A stretch of DNA of 64,000 bases from Fulvia fulva (GCF_020509005.1 NC_063014.1:4960001-5024000), one strand, 5' to 3'; shown: positions 23,980 to 36,142, counted from the first letter of the stretch. Translations and numbers: made by a program. Notes: a model not told the origin generated them from the sequence alone.

Positions 23980-24994
23980 CGGGGCCTTGTGGTTCCGGGA
24001 TGTTGGCGAAGATGTATGAGTATAATGCTTCGCAGCCATAGAACAAAGAAGATCTGCTGGCCAGCTCGTCTCAATTCATGTGACCGACCGTTACGAATAT
24101 TTCAAGGACAGCGTCCCCACAGGAGTTCCCGTGCGGAGATATGCTGACCCAAGTGTCGAATCGCTTGTCAATGTTCCTTGCCGCAGTTTTATCTTTGCTG
24201 TTCGCCGAGAACTCCGTAATAGCTCAGCTCATTGTGATATAGCACAAGGAGCTGGGATCACGAGGAGACTGGAGCAGGCCTCGATGGTCGAGAAATTGTG
24301 CTTGGCTGTCGATAACTGTTTTGTATAGCTTCCAATAATGCTTGTTCGCGAGCTCTGGTGTCCCGCCCCTACAGGGCGGTGCGTTTTGATCCACCTTGTA
24401 TTGTCGTGTTGTCGATGTTCGAAGGATATTCAAGGAGTTGAGTCCCTCGGAGAAGGATGTCACCACTTCCTTAGCGCCAAATGCTGTTGCACACTTCGTC
24501 GCAAAGAGGAAGGCGGCCACATCACAACTCTCCATCGCATTAATATCTATCCTATTGACACCCACAGTCTCCACTGCAAGCCATAATTACTATACCACCA
24601 TTATCACTATCCCTATCCCTATCAACAACCCGCCCAGCGGACTCTTCTATCACACACCTAACCCCAACCACAAGGCAGGGATCTGCGCCCTCTCCTTCGT
24701 CTTCCCGTCAAGCAAAGCTCTCTGCGGCCTCATCGCAAAAACACCAGACTCCACGCTCCAATCGGTATCTCCAGCAGGAAGCGCCCGCTTCTCATTTACA
24801 CTGCTGCGGGTATCGTGACTATGCCACCAACTCCTCATGCTGCCCAGACTGCTCAATTGCTTCATGCGGCGCAAGCTGCGTCCAACTGTGTGTATGCTCT
24901 TCCGCATCCTGAGTGTAGCTGCCTTTGTGACGTTCTATGCCTTTGTTGTGGCGGCGAAATCGTGGTGCACCACGTTTGTTGCTGGGCAGCAAGT
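23980..24994. other. Intergenic, about 1 kb
   Basis: Several short ORFs on both strands (for example 24224-24574 minus and 24396-24818 plus) overlap and show no family features. A CCCTATCCCTATC stretch near 24608 is a minor simple repeat. It forms the region between the convergent 3' ends of the 23242 gene and the CAP-Gly gene. Confidence 0.5.
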
Positions 24995-27209
24995 CTAGTA
25001 CTGCTCATCCGGGCACTCGTAGGCAAGATGGCCTTCCTTCTCACATAGTGCGCACCATTTATCTGAGGGGTCGGACGCCGTCTTGTCGCCGGCCTTGTCA
25101 AGGCCCAGCTGCTTCTCATTCTCCTTGTTCGAGAGAGCTGGCGACAATGGCGCAGGCTTCTCGACCCCCGCAATCGATTCCTCATCGTGGTCATCGAGGA
25201 TGTCCTTAGCACCCTCTGAGTCCGATGTCGAATTGTCATGGTTGGGTTGGAAGTGGCTGCAGTCGAGAGTGTCATGTTCCGAAGACTCGCACATCTCGCA
25301 GAAGAGCTCCTCTTTCGAATTGCCGTTGGTCGTAGCCGAAGCTTTTGCATGCTCAGCGAAAGTAGCCTTGATGGTATCCGCGCGAGACCGTGCCCCCTTG
25401 GCAGTCTGCTCGCTCTCATTTCGTGCATGGGCATGGCCATTTGTCATAGCGGAGTCGCGGCGCAATTGCTCCAGTTCTTCCTCGAGCCCCTCCTTCGCTT
25501 TTTGGCTATCGTTGAGCGCCGCTTGCAATTTGCTGACCTCGTCGGAAGACTTGGTATATGAGCTGCTGCTGTGTTTCGAGCTGTCCGGGCTGGTTGAGAA
25601 GTTGTGGATAATGGCCTTCAACCCACGAATCTCGTCTTCTTTCTGCTCCAACTCTTTCGGACTCGCACCAGATCCGTTCATCGCAGCTGCTGCCTTCTCT
25701 CGCTCACGCTTGAGCTCAGATCGTCCACGCTCAACTTCACCTCTCAGGAACTCGACTTCGCCCCTGGCTTCTGCTTCGCCTCTTCTTGCGTCCTCCAAAC
25801 CTTCTTCAAGCTCTTGAACGAACTCTTCCAGCTGCTTAAGCTGCCTTGCAACGTCGTCGAACTCTTTCTTGCTTTGACCCAACTCTTCCAGTTGTGCATT
25901 GCGCTCGCCGAGCTCCTCGATTTGGGCAAGTAGATCCCGCTTTTGTTCCTCGTAGACACGTTCGGTTTCCGTGCTTGCCATCTCCAGGGAATCTAACGTG
26001 CTACGGAAGTCCGCTCGGTGTGCGTCGAATTCAGATGTCAGAATTGTGATCTTCTCGTTCTTTTCACGAAGAATTTGCCTGAGCTCCGGTGTGGAGTGGT
26101 CTCCTTTGTCGAAGGACAAGCTGCCATCCTCCGGTATCAGCCCCGACAGCTCCTTCACGCTGGCTTCCATTTCTGCCAGATTTGCCGCTTGCTCTGCCAA
26201 TCGCTTGTCCCGTTCTGCAAGCTCTGCACGCAGAGATAAGACCTCTTGATCGTGAGCTCCTTCCCGACTGCCCAGCCTTGATGACGAGCGTGCCGGCTGT
26301 GAGAAGGACTTTGCCGAGCCTTGACTGCCTCCACGTCCATTTGTGCTTACACCTGACGGTCGTCTATCCTCTGGTATGTCTGCTTCTTGTCTGTGGCCCA
26401 GTCGCGAGCCTGTGCGAGAATATGGTCGCGCCGATTGACTGTTGGCGGTGGATGGTCTTGAGGTGGTGGTCTTCGAGAGCGGGTTCTTGGCTGGTGTGAC
26501 ACCACGACCCGGCGTTCTCGTGCTAGCGGAAAGCTGTCGTGCAGGCGTCGGGCGCAGATCGGGCGCAGGTTTCCTGAATGGCGACTCGGGTCGTGGTAGA
26601 GACGGTCGTTTCGGCTTGAAGGTAGGACTCAAGGGTCGTGCGCCTGGTCCGACAGAGTGTGAGAACTTGAGCCCAGAGCTAGCAGGTGGGGCTCTTTGTC
26701 CATTGACGGTGCTGTATGATGGTGTGTTGGGCGTTAGTGGGAATGAGTCGAGGGACACTGCTGGTGAGTCGCGCTTCTCGGCGCGGTGGACAGGCAGGAA
26801 GATGCCTGAGCCGGGGATCGAGGTGCTGAAGTAGTGTGTGCTGGACATGGTGTTAGCCTATCATCCTCCCGCAAGACTTGTATACACACCCATCCACGTC
26901 TCCGTCATTCTTGCCTCTAGCAGAAAACTCTCTAGCCAGCTCTACGCCCACGAACTTGCCACTCTTGCCTCTGACGGTGCCGACGAATCTGACGGTGCCA
27001 AACATGTCGCCCGGCACATTGACCATGTCTCCCACTTCCAGATCGGTGACGTCCATGCCGGCGGATGCAGGTGTTGTCGGCGCGCCAGTGAGCGCTTGGA
27101 GACTGGCTTTGCGCTGAACATCGGCGGTGGAGGCGCGCAGTGAAGGCGAGGAGGCTGTATAAGTCGGTCGCTGGAGGCCAGAGCGCTGCCGGGGGGTCTG
27201 CAGCGCCAT
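24995..27209 (-). CDS. CLIP-170-type CAP-Gly microtubule plus-end protein
   Basis: The gene has two exons, 27209-26890 and 26840-24995, with a 49 bp intron 26841-26889 (donor GTGTGT, branch CTAAC, acceptor CAG); the protein is about 721 residues. The CAP-Gly domain spans the junction (residues about 55-125). It reads VGDMVNVPGDMFGTVRFVG, then GKFVGVELA, GKNDGDVDG joined to THYFSTSIPGSGIFLPV. A Ser/Pro/Arg-rich basic linker follows, then long coiled coils (residues about 290-560). Two C-terminal CCHC zinc knuckles close the protein (CEMCESSEHDTLDC and CALCEKEGHLAYEC, the latter 5 residues from the end). This is the order of CLIP-170/Tip1/Bik1 proteins, which bind growing microtubule ends and help polarised growth. 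The usual GKNDG motif is intact. Confidence in the family is high; exact splice sites were inferred from frame continuity. Confidence 0.9.
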
Positions 27210-27739
27210 GATGGCGTGCCCAGCGTGGTGTCCAGATGGGTTTGAGATGCGGTCGATGGGTGCGGAGGCGTGTTTCAGGAGGGGCGCGGGGTGTGCGGGT
27301 GCGACATGCGGTAAGATGTTGGCGTCGCGGTGAAAGAAGAGGGGATGTGACTATGTAGAATAACTTGGTCAAATTGTGGAGATGGGGGCAGCTCCCAATC
27401 CATTATCGTGGCAGCGCAAGTTGCAGGTGGTCGTTTGGCACTGACTTACTAATAATTCTAACAAAGTCAAACAAATTATACGCAGTAACAGTGTAACCCA
27501 ACCCCTAACTTGGCTTGCCGAAGTATAGGAGGAGCCGAGTACTTGTATCTTACTTGTTGTTGATACCGCGCATCAACAAACACGTGTAGTTCTATGGAAA
27601 CCCCACCTTCGCGTGCCCTCGAGGTGCTGCCCGCCCGCAACAACGCGACTCGCATCTCGTCGCCATCGTCAACAACTCGGCACTCATCCTTGCGCCCACA
27701 TGACACAGGATACATCAGACATCAGACATCCCGTCATAC
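27210..27739. other. Upstream region of the CAP-Gly gene
   Basis: About 530 bp that should hold the 5' untranslated region and promoter of the CAP-Gly gene. No TATA-like element or repeat stands out. Confidence 0.4.
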
Positions 27740-28638
27740 ATGCAGCCTGCCGTGAAGCTTCCGCCCACTCGCAACGCTTCCGAGGGCCCGAAGCCGCCCG
27801 TCGGCCGTGGATGCCTTTGCAGCATTTCGGCATGCACAGGCACCACCGGCACGACTGTACGGAATCCAATAGTCGACGTAGAACGCAGACTCTTCGGCCT
27901 CAGCGATGGTCGTCTCCAATGGAGCACATCCGGCAGCCTGTAGAGTGTGCCCTGTGGTCCAGATGATGGCCAGTATCACCAAGGCATCGCCCCGACCGGC
28001 CTCCAGGATCGCGACGATCAAGGACGCTTCCTCCCCACCCTCATTGATACCTACGCCCTCGAAGCCACAGCATTCTATGCAGACAGACCCCCTACAGTTG
28101 TTCTTATCTGTGGCAAGGAAGGGGGAATGCAGAGAGCTGTTCTGTGCTCGTACCATTGGGTCACGCAGACGTTCTGTCGGGAGGTTGTGCTGGAGATGAA
28201 GACGATTGTGCTGAATCGGATGACGAGGGTGGATCGGTGTCGTGTTGCGTTCAAGCGACTCGAGGCTCGAGAGGACCTTCCTGCTGCTGGAGTCAAGACG
28301 GCGGAGACACGAGTATCGCCGCGAGGGCTCGCATGATGAGGCAGTCAATGTTGAGCGTCGCGATCGATCGTTTCGGCGGAAGCCGGTTGCTTCTTCGCGG
28401 TTGATTTGAAATGGAATCACATGAACTACACGCTTTTTCACAGGTCAAAGTGTATTGTGCTCGAGTCATCTCACGGCTCGACGGCAAGCTCACACCAGGA
28501 ACAAAGGAAGAGGTGATGCCGCCGCCGGGAGAGGTTGTCGAACGCTGCACTGCTCATCCCAATCCGAGGATTGTGATGGATCTCGCGGCGCCGCTAGACT
28601 TGCATGTGATCGAGGCATTGGGGAGCTCTCAAGCTTGA
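27740..28638 (+). CDS. Possible gene, unresolved structure
   Basis: No family is recognised. The plus-strand frame at 27947-28336 contains a protein-like stretch (FLPTLIDTYALEATAFYADRP, then VVLICGKEGGMQRAVLCSY and VVLEMKTIVLNRMTRVDR) with reasonable hydrophobic/charged patterning. It is preceded by a frame with a Met at 27740 (MQPAVKLPPTRNASEGPKPP) and followed by one at 28411-28638. These could be exons of one gene, but no convincing splice sites were found joining them. A 235-codon minus-strand frame (27734-28441) overlaps the same DNA and looks like a shadow because of its Arg/Ser-rich composition. It could equally be a decayed gene. Confidence 0.3.
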
Positions 28639-29176
28639 AAGATACCTGCCACAGCCGGCAAGGCTGCAGTGCTCGCAGCGGCTATCGTCAGATCCTCACC
28701 GGCTGTAGAGCTATCTCAAATAAGCCGTACTCCTGGACTGACGATGCTAGAGCCATCAGGAGGTCATTTGGCTAATTCCCAGTTCCTGATCGAGCATGGC
28801 AACGACAGGCATTCGCGCAGACGCTAGGCTGCGCAAACGCACGTCGATCTCTTGCAGAGAGTCCGACGCTGGCCTTCTTCCTTAGTGGTCCGTCGTGGCG
28901 GCGGTGGCGCGCACAAACAGATGACCGCAGTATGGTGGCCGGTCTCGTGGTGCTGCATACGCCTGGTACAACCCTGCTGCATCAGATTGGTCGAGCTCAT
29001 GCAGGCGACACGCTAGTGGAGGGCGGTATGGTGGGCGGCATCCTCCTCGCCGCCTTCTTTTCTGCGGGTTGTGTGCTGACGCTCATTGCCTTGCGCTAAA
29101 TGTTCAAAGGTATAAGTCCGTTTGACGTCGCTGTCCGCTAACCTTCCCGTCTGCTGTAGAATCTCGTTCTTATCAA
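28639..29176. other. Intergenic, nothing recognised
   Basis: About 540 bp with no coherent ORF, repeat or RNA gene visible. It precedes the Est1-like reading frame. Confidence 0.4.
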
Positions 29177-30419
29177 TTGCTATCGTCACTGGTCGCTATT
29201 ACTACTGGTTCCCCTTCGGTGACAGGGCGAGGGTTGTCTGCCCCTGGACCAACAGCAAATATGGGCACTGCAGTGCTCTGGGACGATACACCACAACCAT
29301 GGAGCCCCCTAACCGATCATCAGACATGGCATGACTGGGCACTTGATCTCGATGTCGCGAACATGCCACGCGGTGCAGACGACTTCCTCGAGCTTGACTT
29401 GAGTAATGACGACGATGGAGCTCAATTCCCTACCAGTGCACCGGCGTCACTTGAAGCAGATAAGATACCCTACGCTAATCCTGGCTCATCACGACATGAC
29501 GGCAGCACAACAAACCCACCAGAAGCAGAACTGGTCAAGCTGCCACTCACTGGCCAATACCCCAATGTGATCACGAGCCCCGACAAGATGATATCACATG
29601 AACAGCTTGCTGCAGAAGTCAAAGGCATCTACGCCGGACTAGTCATGGTCGAAGCGAAATGTATCAATGTTGATGCTCGCCAGCAGTCCAGCAAAGATCC
29701 ACAACTCGGCGAGCACCAGTGGCAAGCGCTGATTGCGTTACACACGACATTGCTTTACGAACATCATCACTTTCTTATGGTTTCACAAAGCGCAGCAGTC
29801 AACTGCGGAGTCCGAGATCTCGCTGCCAAGTACAGCATGCCAGCAAGAATGTGGGAGCATGGAATTCACGATTTTCTCGAGTTCTTGTGGAAGCGCAGAC
29901 CGGAAGAGTCAAGACTACATGCTTGCCTTCATTTATCTAGCTTGCCAAATGATGGCCTTACTGCTTGAGACGGTCCCTATCTTCAGTGATACCTGGATCG
30001 ACTGCTTGGGCGACCTATCTCGATACCGACTGGCCATCGGAAAGCATAATGAACCACATGCGAGAAGGCTACTCGAGACAGAGTACCCATTTCGACCTGA
30101 TGCTCCTCCGGGCTTCGATGAAGCTGCAACCGACCAACACGACAATCGTGCCACGCATTCTGCCAATCTCTACCCATCACGGGATCCAGAAGACTCCCGT
30201 GAACAAAGCTCAGCCAGGCAACCTCATCCACCTGCGACGATATATCTGGCTCCGATACTGAACGAGGGCTCCCACATATTCTCGAGGCAACTGTATCCTT
30301 TGCATTGCATTCTTCAGCCCGGAAGTCAGATGCCCGCGGTCTGGCTGGTAACAGATCTTTTCCAAGTTTTTGATTCGAATGTGTTCGAGCTTTGGATTGC
30401 GAGTTCGGGCGTGATGTAG
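29177..30419 (+). pseudogene. Est1-like DNA/RNA-binding domain gene with frameshift
   Basis: The first 243 codons (29177-29908) match the N-terminal part of a large fungal family with an Est1-type DNA/RNA-binding (TPR) domain. Recognisable motifs are EVKGIYAGLVMVEAKCINVD, EHQWQALIALHTTLLYEHHHF, LAAKYSMPARMWEHGIHDFLE. At about 29909 the conserved continuation (DYMLAFIYLACQMMALLLE, then DTWIDCLGDLSRYRLAIG) is found in another frame, with no splice signals to bridge it. A single base change in length would explain it. After about 30040 the similarity fades and the family's following helices cannot be recognised. Intact members are usually over 500 residues. The start could also be at the Met near 29261. 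Probably a pseudogene, unless the shift is a sequencing error. Confidence 0.6.
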
Positions 30420-31724
30420 TTTCAGTCAGCTGAAGCGAGTACACGATATGCTTACTTCGTCCATGTCAGCCATGTGTCCATCACACACGAATGACTCAAG
30501 GCACTGGCTGTTGTTGTCACAAGCGCATTGTAGTCAGCCAGGTCTCGCGTTCTCCTCGGTAGTCTGAATCATGGTCTGGTCGCCTCAAATCGACACATTT
30601 CTTTCCACATCTTTGTATGTCACGAGCTCGCCCTCTGGATGATTGGTCCCTTCCACTTCTTCATCGCTGCTCGCTTTTGCTATGACCGCGTCTCGCTCGG
30701 CGCTGTCGAAGTTACAGCAAGCTGTCGGAACAACAGGGAGAACAAGATTGAATGTGGGACGGGGGCTGCAGGATGTGCGCTCTGGTCGATACGATCTGCT
30801 TCAGCTCAAAAGGAGTGCGGAAGTCAAGGTCCACCGTCCGGAGAGCCTCGACTCATGTCGTCGTAGATTGTACATGTCGCAACATGTACGCTTCGGCGTT
30901 TGGAGAAATTGCTGCATGAGACTTGGCGGCGGGCGCAGCCACGCCACGTGGCCGATGCCATTGGCCCATTGCCATCTAGAGACTAGACCACATTTCTTTT
31001 CCTCTGTCACGGCATCTCCCCAATATGCAGCCACTGGGCACATCAGCGGGATGAAAACAGTATTCTCTTGGTCTAGATCAATGGGAAATACTGTCGCGAG
31101 GATGCTCTTGATGACGCAGCTGGGAAACAGCGGTCGTGTGATTTGGCTCTGCAAGGGGCTTGCTTGTTTACCACCCTGCCAAACGCTGATCTCGTTGTTG
31201 GCGGTCGCCTGATATGGAGCACTCTCGTCCAAGTCAAAGAGTTCGCAACGCAGTGGCTTTCCGTTCCATCGACCAAGACATGGCGGCCACGTTGTTGTGC
31301 ACTTTGGACGCCACGCGAGAACAGCGCCATCCCGGAAGTGGTCAAACCCGTATACCTTAGGACAAGGACCGATACAACGCCTGTCCACATCTGGACGCCG
31401 TTTGAACGCCTCGACTGTGTTCTGTCGGGCTCTTCAAAATGGTGAGTCCACCACAGTAGCACGGTGCAGCAGGGCGTCCGGCAACATAGTCGCTTCACGG
31501 CCATGCCTGCGTACGGGAGTTCGAGGCGTGACAACGTCTGCATGCTGCCCAATAGCAAAGTGCAAATATGTCGATGCGTACCTCCGTAGACAGCATGAGG
31601 CCTACGCCTTCTTCAAACCTTTGAGAAGTAGCGTCTATTCCAGAATCACTAACGTTCTTTCCAGCCTTACACAACTCTGAATTGGGCAGCTACATTATGC
31701 TGCTCTCGCTACCACAATACCGTC
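30420..31724. other. Intergenic, about 1.3 kb, with conflicting ORFs
   Basis: Overlapping frames on both strands (30643-31212 plus; 30801-31388 and 31073-31558 minus) exclude one another. The minus-strand 195-codon frame (30801-31388) has a run of Cys/Trp residues (CPKVYGFDHF, then CTTTWPPCLGRW) that could belong to a small secreted protein, but there is no signal peptide or recognisable domain. It is not called as a gene. Confidence 0.35.
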
Positions 31725-32639
31725 ATGTGGCCTCCAGCACTGTTTGTCACATCACATTCGCAGGTCACCATGGGCGCTGCACCATCCAACCCAGTCCCTG
31801 TCTTGCCAGCGAGATACCTCTTCTCTTTCGGCGACTCATACACCGCTACAGGCTTCGACATCTCCGGTGCCCAACCCTCTCTAAGCAACCCGCTCGGAAA
31901 TCCGCCATACCCTCATACCACTACCTCCGGCGGCGACAACTGGGTAGACATCGTCGTCTACAACAGTACACGGAAAGACACTGTGGCCTACAACTATGCT
32001 GTCGGTGCCAATTTCGTGAACATGACAGCCGCTCAAGGTCAAGCTTATGCACCATCAGGACCAGTCAAAGAGCTCAAAGATCAGATGGATCAGTTCCGCC
32101 AACTGCCAAAGACTATTCTATGGAATGCGACAAACAGTGTGTTCTTCAACTTCTTCGGAGTCAATGACATCGCCGTTCAGGTCTTCTCCGGCCGCAGTTA
32201 CGACAATGCTACAAAGATACTCGCACCAGACATGAGCAACTACTTCACGCAGATTGGTCAGCAATACAGTCTGGGAGCACGAAGATTCGTGGTGGTCCTC
32301 GTTCCACCGATCTGGCGTGCCTCCGTCTTCGACTATGGAAGGGCTACCACAGCGGCTACCGTTCGAAACTTGACAACTATCTGGAACAATGCAATTCAAA
32401 GCTCTGCAACATCTTTCCCGTCGAGATATCCGGGTGCCAAGATGGTTATATTTGACCCAACAGCGACTTTCAACCAGATCCTTGATCAGCCGCAGCAGTA
32501 CGGCGCGCCCAACAATACCTGCTACAGCTACCCCGCTGGCCAGCCTTGTTTGTGGGCAGATTTTATCCATCCTGGACTGGTGGTGCAGAAAGCTCTCGGC
32601 AATGCGATGAACACATTCTTGAAGAGCAACGGAATGTGA
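31725..32639 (+). CDS. GDSL/SGNH acetylesterase, carbohydrate esterase family 16-like
   Basis: The 304-codon frame has the SGNH-hydrolase blocks in order. Block I is FSFGDSYTATGF (residues about 34-45; nucleophile Ser). NPLGNPPYPHTTTSGGDNWVD follows, typical of CE16. Block III is NFFGVNDIAV (Asn), and block V is CLWADFIHPG near the C-terminus (Asp-x-x-His). CE16 enzymes remove acetyl groups from xylo- and cello-oligosaccharides outside the cell. Secretion is expected, but neither the Met at 31725 nor the one at 31770 gives a convincing signal peptide; an upstream exon is possible. Several N-x-S/T sites agree with a secreted glycoprotein. Its stop lies 54 bp from the stop of the convergent Zn2Cys6 regulator. 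Confidence 0.8.
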   Translation: MWPPALFVTSHSQVTMGAAPSNPVPVLPARYLFSFGDSYTATGFDISGAQPSLSNPLGNPPYPHTTTSGGDNWVDIVVYNSTRKDTVAYNYAVGANFVNMTAAQGQAYAPSGPVKELKDQMDQFRQLPKTILWNATNSVFFNFFGVNDIAVQVFSGRSYDNATKILAPDMSNYFTQIGQQYSLGARRFVVVLVPPIWRASVFDYGRATTAATVRNLTTIWNNAIQSSATSFPSRYPGAKMVIFDPTATFNQILDQPQQYGAPNNTCYSYPAGQPCLWADFIHPGLVVQKALGNAMNTFLKSNGM

Positions 32640-32693
32640 AGAGCACAAACATCCGATGCCCAGCCTGCACCAAGAGAAATCATCTGTCGCTCA

Positions 32694-34892
32694 TCAGAAC
32701 GAAATGTCCCACAAAGTATCGAAAGGATAATCCAAGGAGTCGACAGACAACAAGAAGTCTTCGGGTAGCGTCGATAGCATGGAAGTGTCGGTATCATTGA
32801 AGACACTCGCCAACTCCGTGGTAGGCATGCCGCCTGCAGTAGGGTGTCTTGTAATGCCCATGGCTGTCGCTATCTTAGCGACCGGCTCCGAACACCTCTC
32901 CAGACAGAAATCGACCAGATCCCAGTTCGACTCGGCTCGAGCACACTCCAGTCGTGCCTGCACACGGACCAGCATGGTGGCGCAGTCTCTCTTGGTAGTC
33001 ACATCCGCGGACTCCAGCAGGCACCTGAGCAGTATCGTTGTCGTGGACACCAGGAGATGGGCAGTGTCTGGTCACGTCAGTCTACAATTCGCCGCGCCCT
33101 GCGCAACACTTACACGGTAGCCAGAAGTCGTCGAGTTGAGGTTCTTTGAGAAAGCAGACGTAGTCTGTTAGCTCTAGGGCTGATTGACGCAGCATCGCCA
33201 AGTGGTATGGTCTTGCTTCAGCGGCTACACCATCTGCTTGCATGGAAGTTGCCTGCTCAGCGAATGAGCGTGGATGGAATGAGAATCGCAGTACCCAAAT
33301 ACTTACCCTGTATGCGATGCGCTTAAGGAGAAGCTTTACCGACAGGAAGCAGAAGTGCAGGCTACTCGCGCCGTTCACCAGGTCAAGCTCTCCATTTGAT
33401 CGCCTTAGCCACGGCGGCAGAGAGCTCTCCCAATCGTCAAGCTTGCACTCTACACGGCGAAGACTGCGGTCCAACTCCACCTTATCAGGTTTGAGGCTGT
33501 ATACGAACGGAAGCAGATCCCCGAGAACGGTCGACAGCTGACAGAGATGCAAGAATGTCTGAGCAGACCTCTTGTGTGCGTCTGTAGCTCCACTAGCAGA
33601 GAGCGAGCTCGCTTGGGGCAATGGCACATCGTGGGTCTGGGCATGAATTAATGGAGGAGTGCCGTGAGCAAGACTCGACCTAGAAAAGGTCAGCAGATCA
33701 TTGCAGCCAGTAGGGTGGTATCCTACCATGTATCATGAATATACACTCCCCACCACAAGCGAATCCGAATGTCCTTCTCGTGACTCGTAGCTTTCCAAGA
33801 CGTAGGATCACGATGCAGTCCAAGGCTGTGAGCCAACGTCACAGTCTTACCAAGCGTCATGATATTGCCCGTGATCGACAGCACCGGCCTGCCCACCAAA
33901 TCAAGTAAGCTCGCGTGCACTGTGCTGATTGTTGGCCCAAGAAAGTCCTCCTGCAGCGCTGCCACAGCTTGGTTCCACAGAAACACAAAGTCGGGCTTGG
34001 AATACTGCCTCAAGCGCTCCGAGGTGTTCCAGAAAACGACGGCAGTCGTGTAGATGTCGCAGAGCAGTGCCGATGAAATTTCACTGGGATCTCGATGCCA
34101 CATCTCGTAGAAAGTCTTCGCGTCCACGATCGGGAATGCAGGGTGGATTCTGTCGAAGTAGCTAGATGATGGTCAGTCGCATCGTCGGGATTGAGCTCAA
34201 ACACTCACAGTGCAACGACATCTTCCTTGTTGGGACCAAGAATTTGCTCAATGATCTCTCGCTGCGTCTTGCCGGGGTCGCTCGCTGCGCTCAATCCTTT
34301 CCGACGCCGTGGAACGGTGAGGTATATGATCGGCTTCTCAGTCGAGCTAGAGACGAGTCGGTAGGGCTTGCCGCTCGATGCACCAGATGCTGTCGTTCAG
34401 ATGAGATCAGCTGTATGTCGAGCGCACGACAAAGTGCCTGAGTTATGGATTTCGTGCGATGCCGACGAATGAATGACCATGTGGCTTCGGTTGATACCTA
34501 CCTGAGCTGAGATAATGCTCCAGGACCTCGATATCTTCCGCCATGGGTGGATTCAACATGATCGAGGACTCTTCCGGTGAGGTCCCAGCGATGGACGGGA
34601 ACTGTGCAAGGCCTCTCTCCGTCGACTTGACAGGTGTTGCCACATCGTGGTCATCTGCATGAGTTCTACGTCTCTTGGCCGGTGGAGGACGTAGTCCGTC
34701 ATCAACAGTCGCTTTGCTCGTATACTCGCAACTAAGATGTCTTTCACGGCAGAACCTACACGGCTCGCCGGCGACATCGATGTTGCAACGTATCTTGCGA
34801 TTTCTGCACAGATCGCAGGCCGGTACCTTGTGAGAACGGTAAGGCCGGCTGCCAATGGGTGTAGCGTCCGTAGAAGTGTTCATACTGATCAA
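32694..34892 (-). CDS. Zn(II)2Cys6 fungal transcription factor, six exons
   Basis: Exons are 34892-34502, 34389-34209, 34161-33727, 33679-33307, 33252-33114 and 33067-32694; all phases agree and give about 630 residues. The binuclear cluster (residues about 26-53) is CDLCRNRKIRC followed by CRFC and C, an intact Cys6 set. A linker follows with LTVPRRRKGLS, then the regulatory domain (fungal_trans): EIIEQILGPNKEDVVAL, YFDRIHPAFPIVDAKTFYEMW, RIRLWWGVYIHDTW, SSLAHGTPP and FWLPYTAHLLVSTTTILLRC, with a short acidic tail ending PFDTLWDISF. Introns are 112, 47, 47, 54 and 46 bp. Such proteins bind CGG-type sites and often control catabolic genes. Its convergent neighbour is the CE16 esterase, a plausible but unproven target. 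Confidence 0.9.
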
Positions 34893-36142
34893 TCAATGGC
34901 GCCGGTCGATGAACATGATGATGGGTGTGATGATGTCTGGGAGACGGCAAACACCGCTGCGTGCGAAGCGGAAAAGTCTTCGGCCAAGGGCCAAGAGCCG
35001 AATGCTTGACTTTGGTACTCTTACCACTATCGATTGCATGAGACAGGCTATTCAGCATGTTGTGCCTGAACGGGGTCATATTTTGACCCGCCACAATGAC
35101 ACCGTGTTTAGCGAACGTTAATGCTCGGCGAGTGATCGGGCATTCGGCATATATAGCTTTCGGATGAGGTCACAAGGCTCGTTCTCCTTATCTTTCAGGA
35201 CAGTTTGCCTCAGGTTGTCGCAACCACGATCAGTGCTAGCTATGGCATAGCTGAAGATCACAATCTTCCCATCTGCCTGTGGCCGTAGGATTCAAGTCTT
35301 GGCAGAGGATACTATGACCTATGTTGACAGAAACCCAAGTCTTCCGGTACTTGTTCGTTGTAGCATGACGAAGCGAATAGTGGCCGAATACGCAGCAGAC
35401 CTTGTTGACTTGGGCCACGTGGGACTGAATCTAGTCTGCTGGTAGCCATGTGGGACTGAGTCTAGTGTGATACAAGCCTCTGGGGTAGACATGGTCCAGC
35501 GACGACATTTCTGAGACCATATCGTAGTCAGCAGGTTTGAAGCTTCGCCGAGACATACTATACCTGAAGTGAGAGGCGGTCTCAATGGATCTGCTTAGGG
35601 GGAGCTCGCAATATAAAGTCAGAGCGCGCAACAGTGGCGAGTAAGAACAGAAGAAAAGGATCTCCTTGTCCCCTTTCCGAAAACAACAGCCATGGTCCAA
35701 CCAATCCAAATTCTTGCAGCACTCTTGTCCTTCGTTGCCCCCACTGAATGGGATGGGGGCTCAGAATGGCCTCCGGAGTGTGTCAACTCTCAACAAAGAC
35801 ATGAGTAGGTCACGCCTGACGTTTACTCAATGCAACCCGGACTTTGTTGTGCCTGAGCAGGAGTTAAAACGCGTCGTCGAAGGCAGCCAGCATGGCGGCC
35901 ATAGTCGCGTCGCATTGAGAGCAATACCTTGCGACACCTCGTCACAGAAACGGCCATCTGGTATGCGAGTCATATGGCTTATAAGCCGTGAGTGTGATGA
36001 TATGCCGTTAGAGCATGTTGATGAAAGTCAACGAACTGGTCGCGAAAGAAACGCGTCGTGCGTTGAGAAAGAGCGCTTGGACCACACGTGAAACCTGAAC
36101 CTTCCGCTGTGTCTTTGCCTCCTCTCTTCACAGAACACCTCA
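34893..36142. other. Intergenic, about 1.25 kb
   Basis: This region holds the promoter of the Zn2Cys6 regulator and the 3' flank of the decarboxylase gene. Short ORFs (for example 35666-36091 plus) show no family features. One short direct repeat is listed separately. Confidence 0.45.
35415..35466. repeat. Pair of 21 bp direct repeats
   Basis: CCACGTGGGACTGAATCTAG plus T (35415-35435) recurs at 35446-35466 with two transitions, 31 bp apart. The first copy contains the palindrome CACGTG. The repeat lies about 520 bp upstream of the regulator's start codon; a regulatory role is only a guess. Confidence 0.6.

Noticed and set aside
24224..24818. Opposed ORFs of 116 and 140 codons
   Set aside because: Mutually overlapping, no recognisable family, simple-sequence content; not supported as genes.
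27734..28441. 235-codon minus-strand ORF
   Set aside because: Composition typical of a shadow frame; the plus-strand frames over the same DNA look more protein-like, so at most a doubtful plus-strand gene was listed.
30801..31388. 195-codon minus-strand ORF with Cys/Trp-rich stretch
   Set aside because: Considered as a small secreted protein, but no signal peptide, no recognised domain, and overlapping equally long frames on the other strand.
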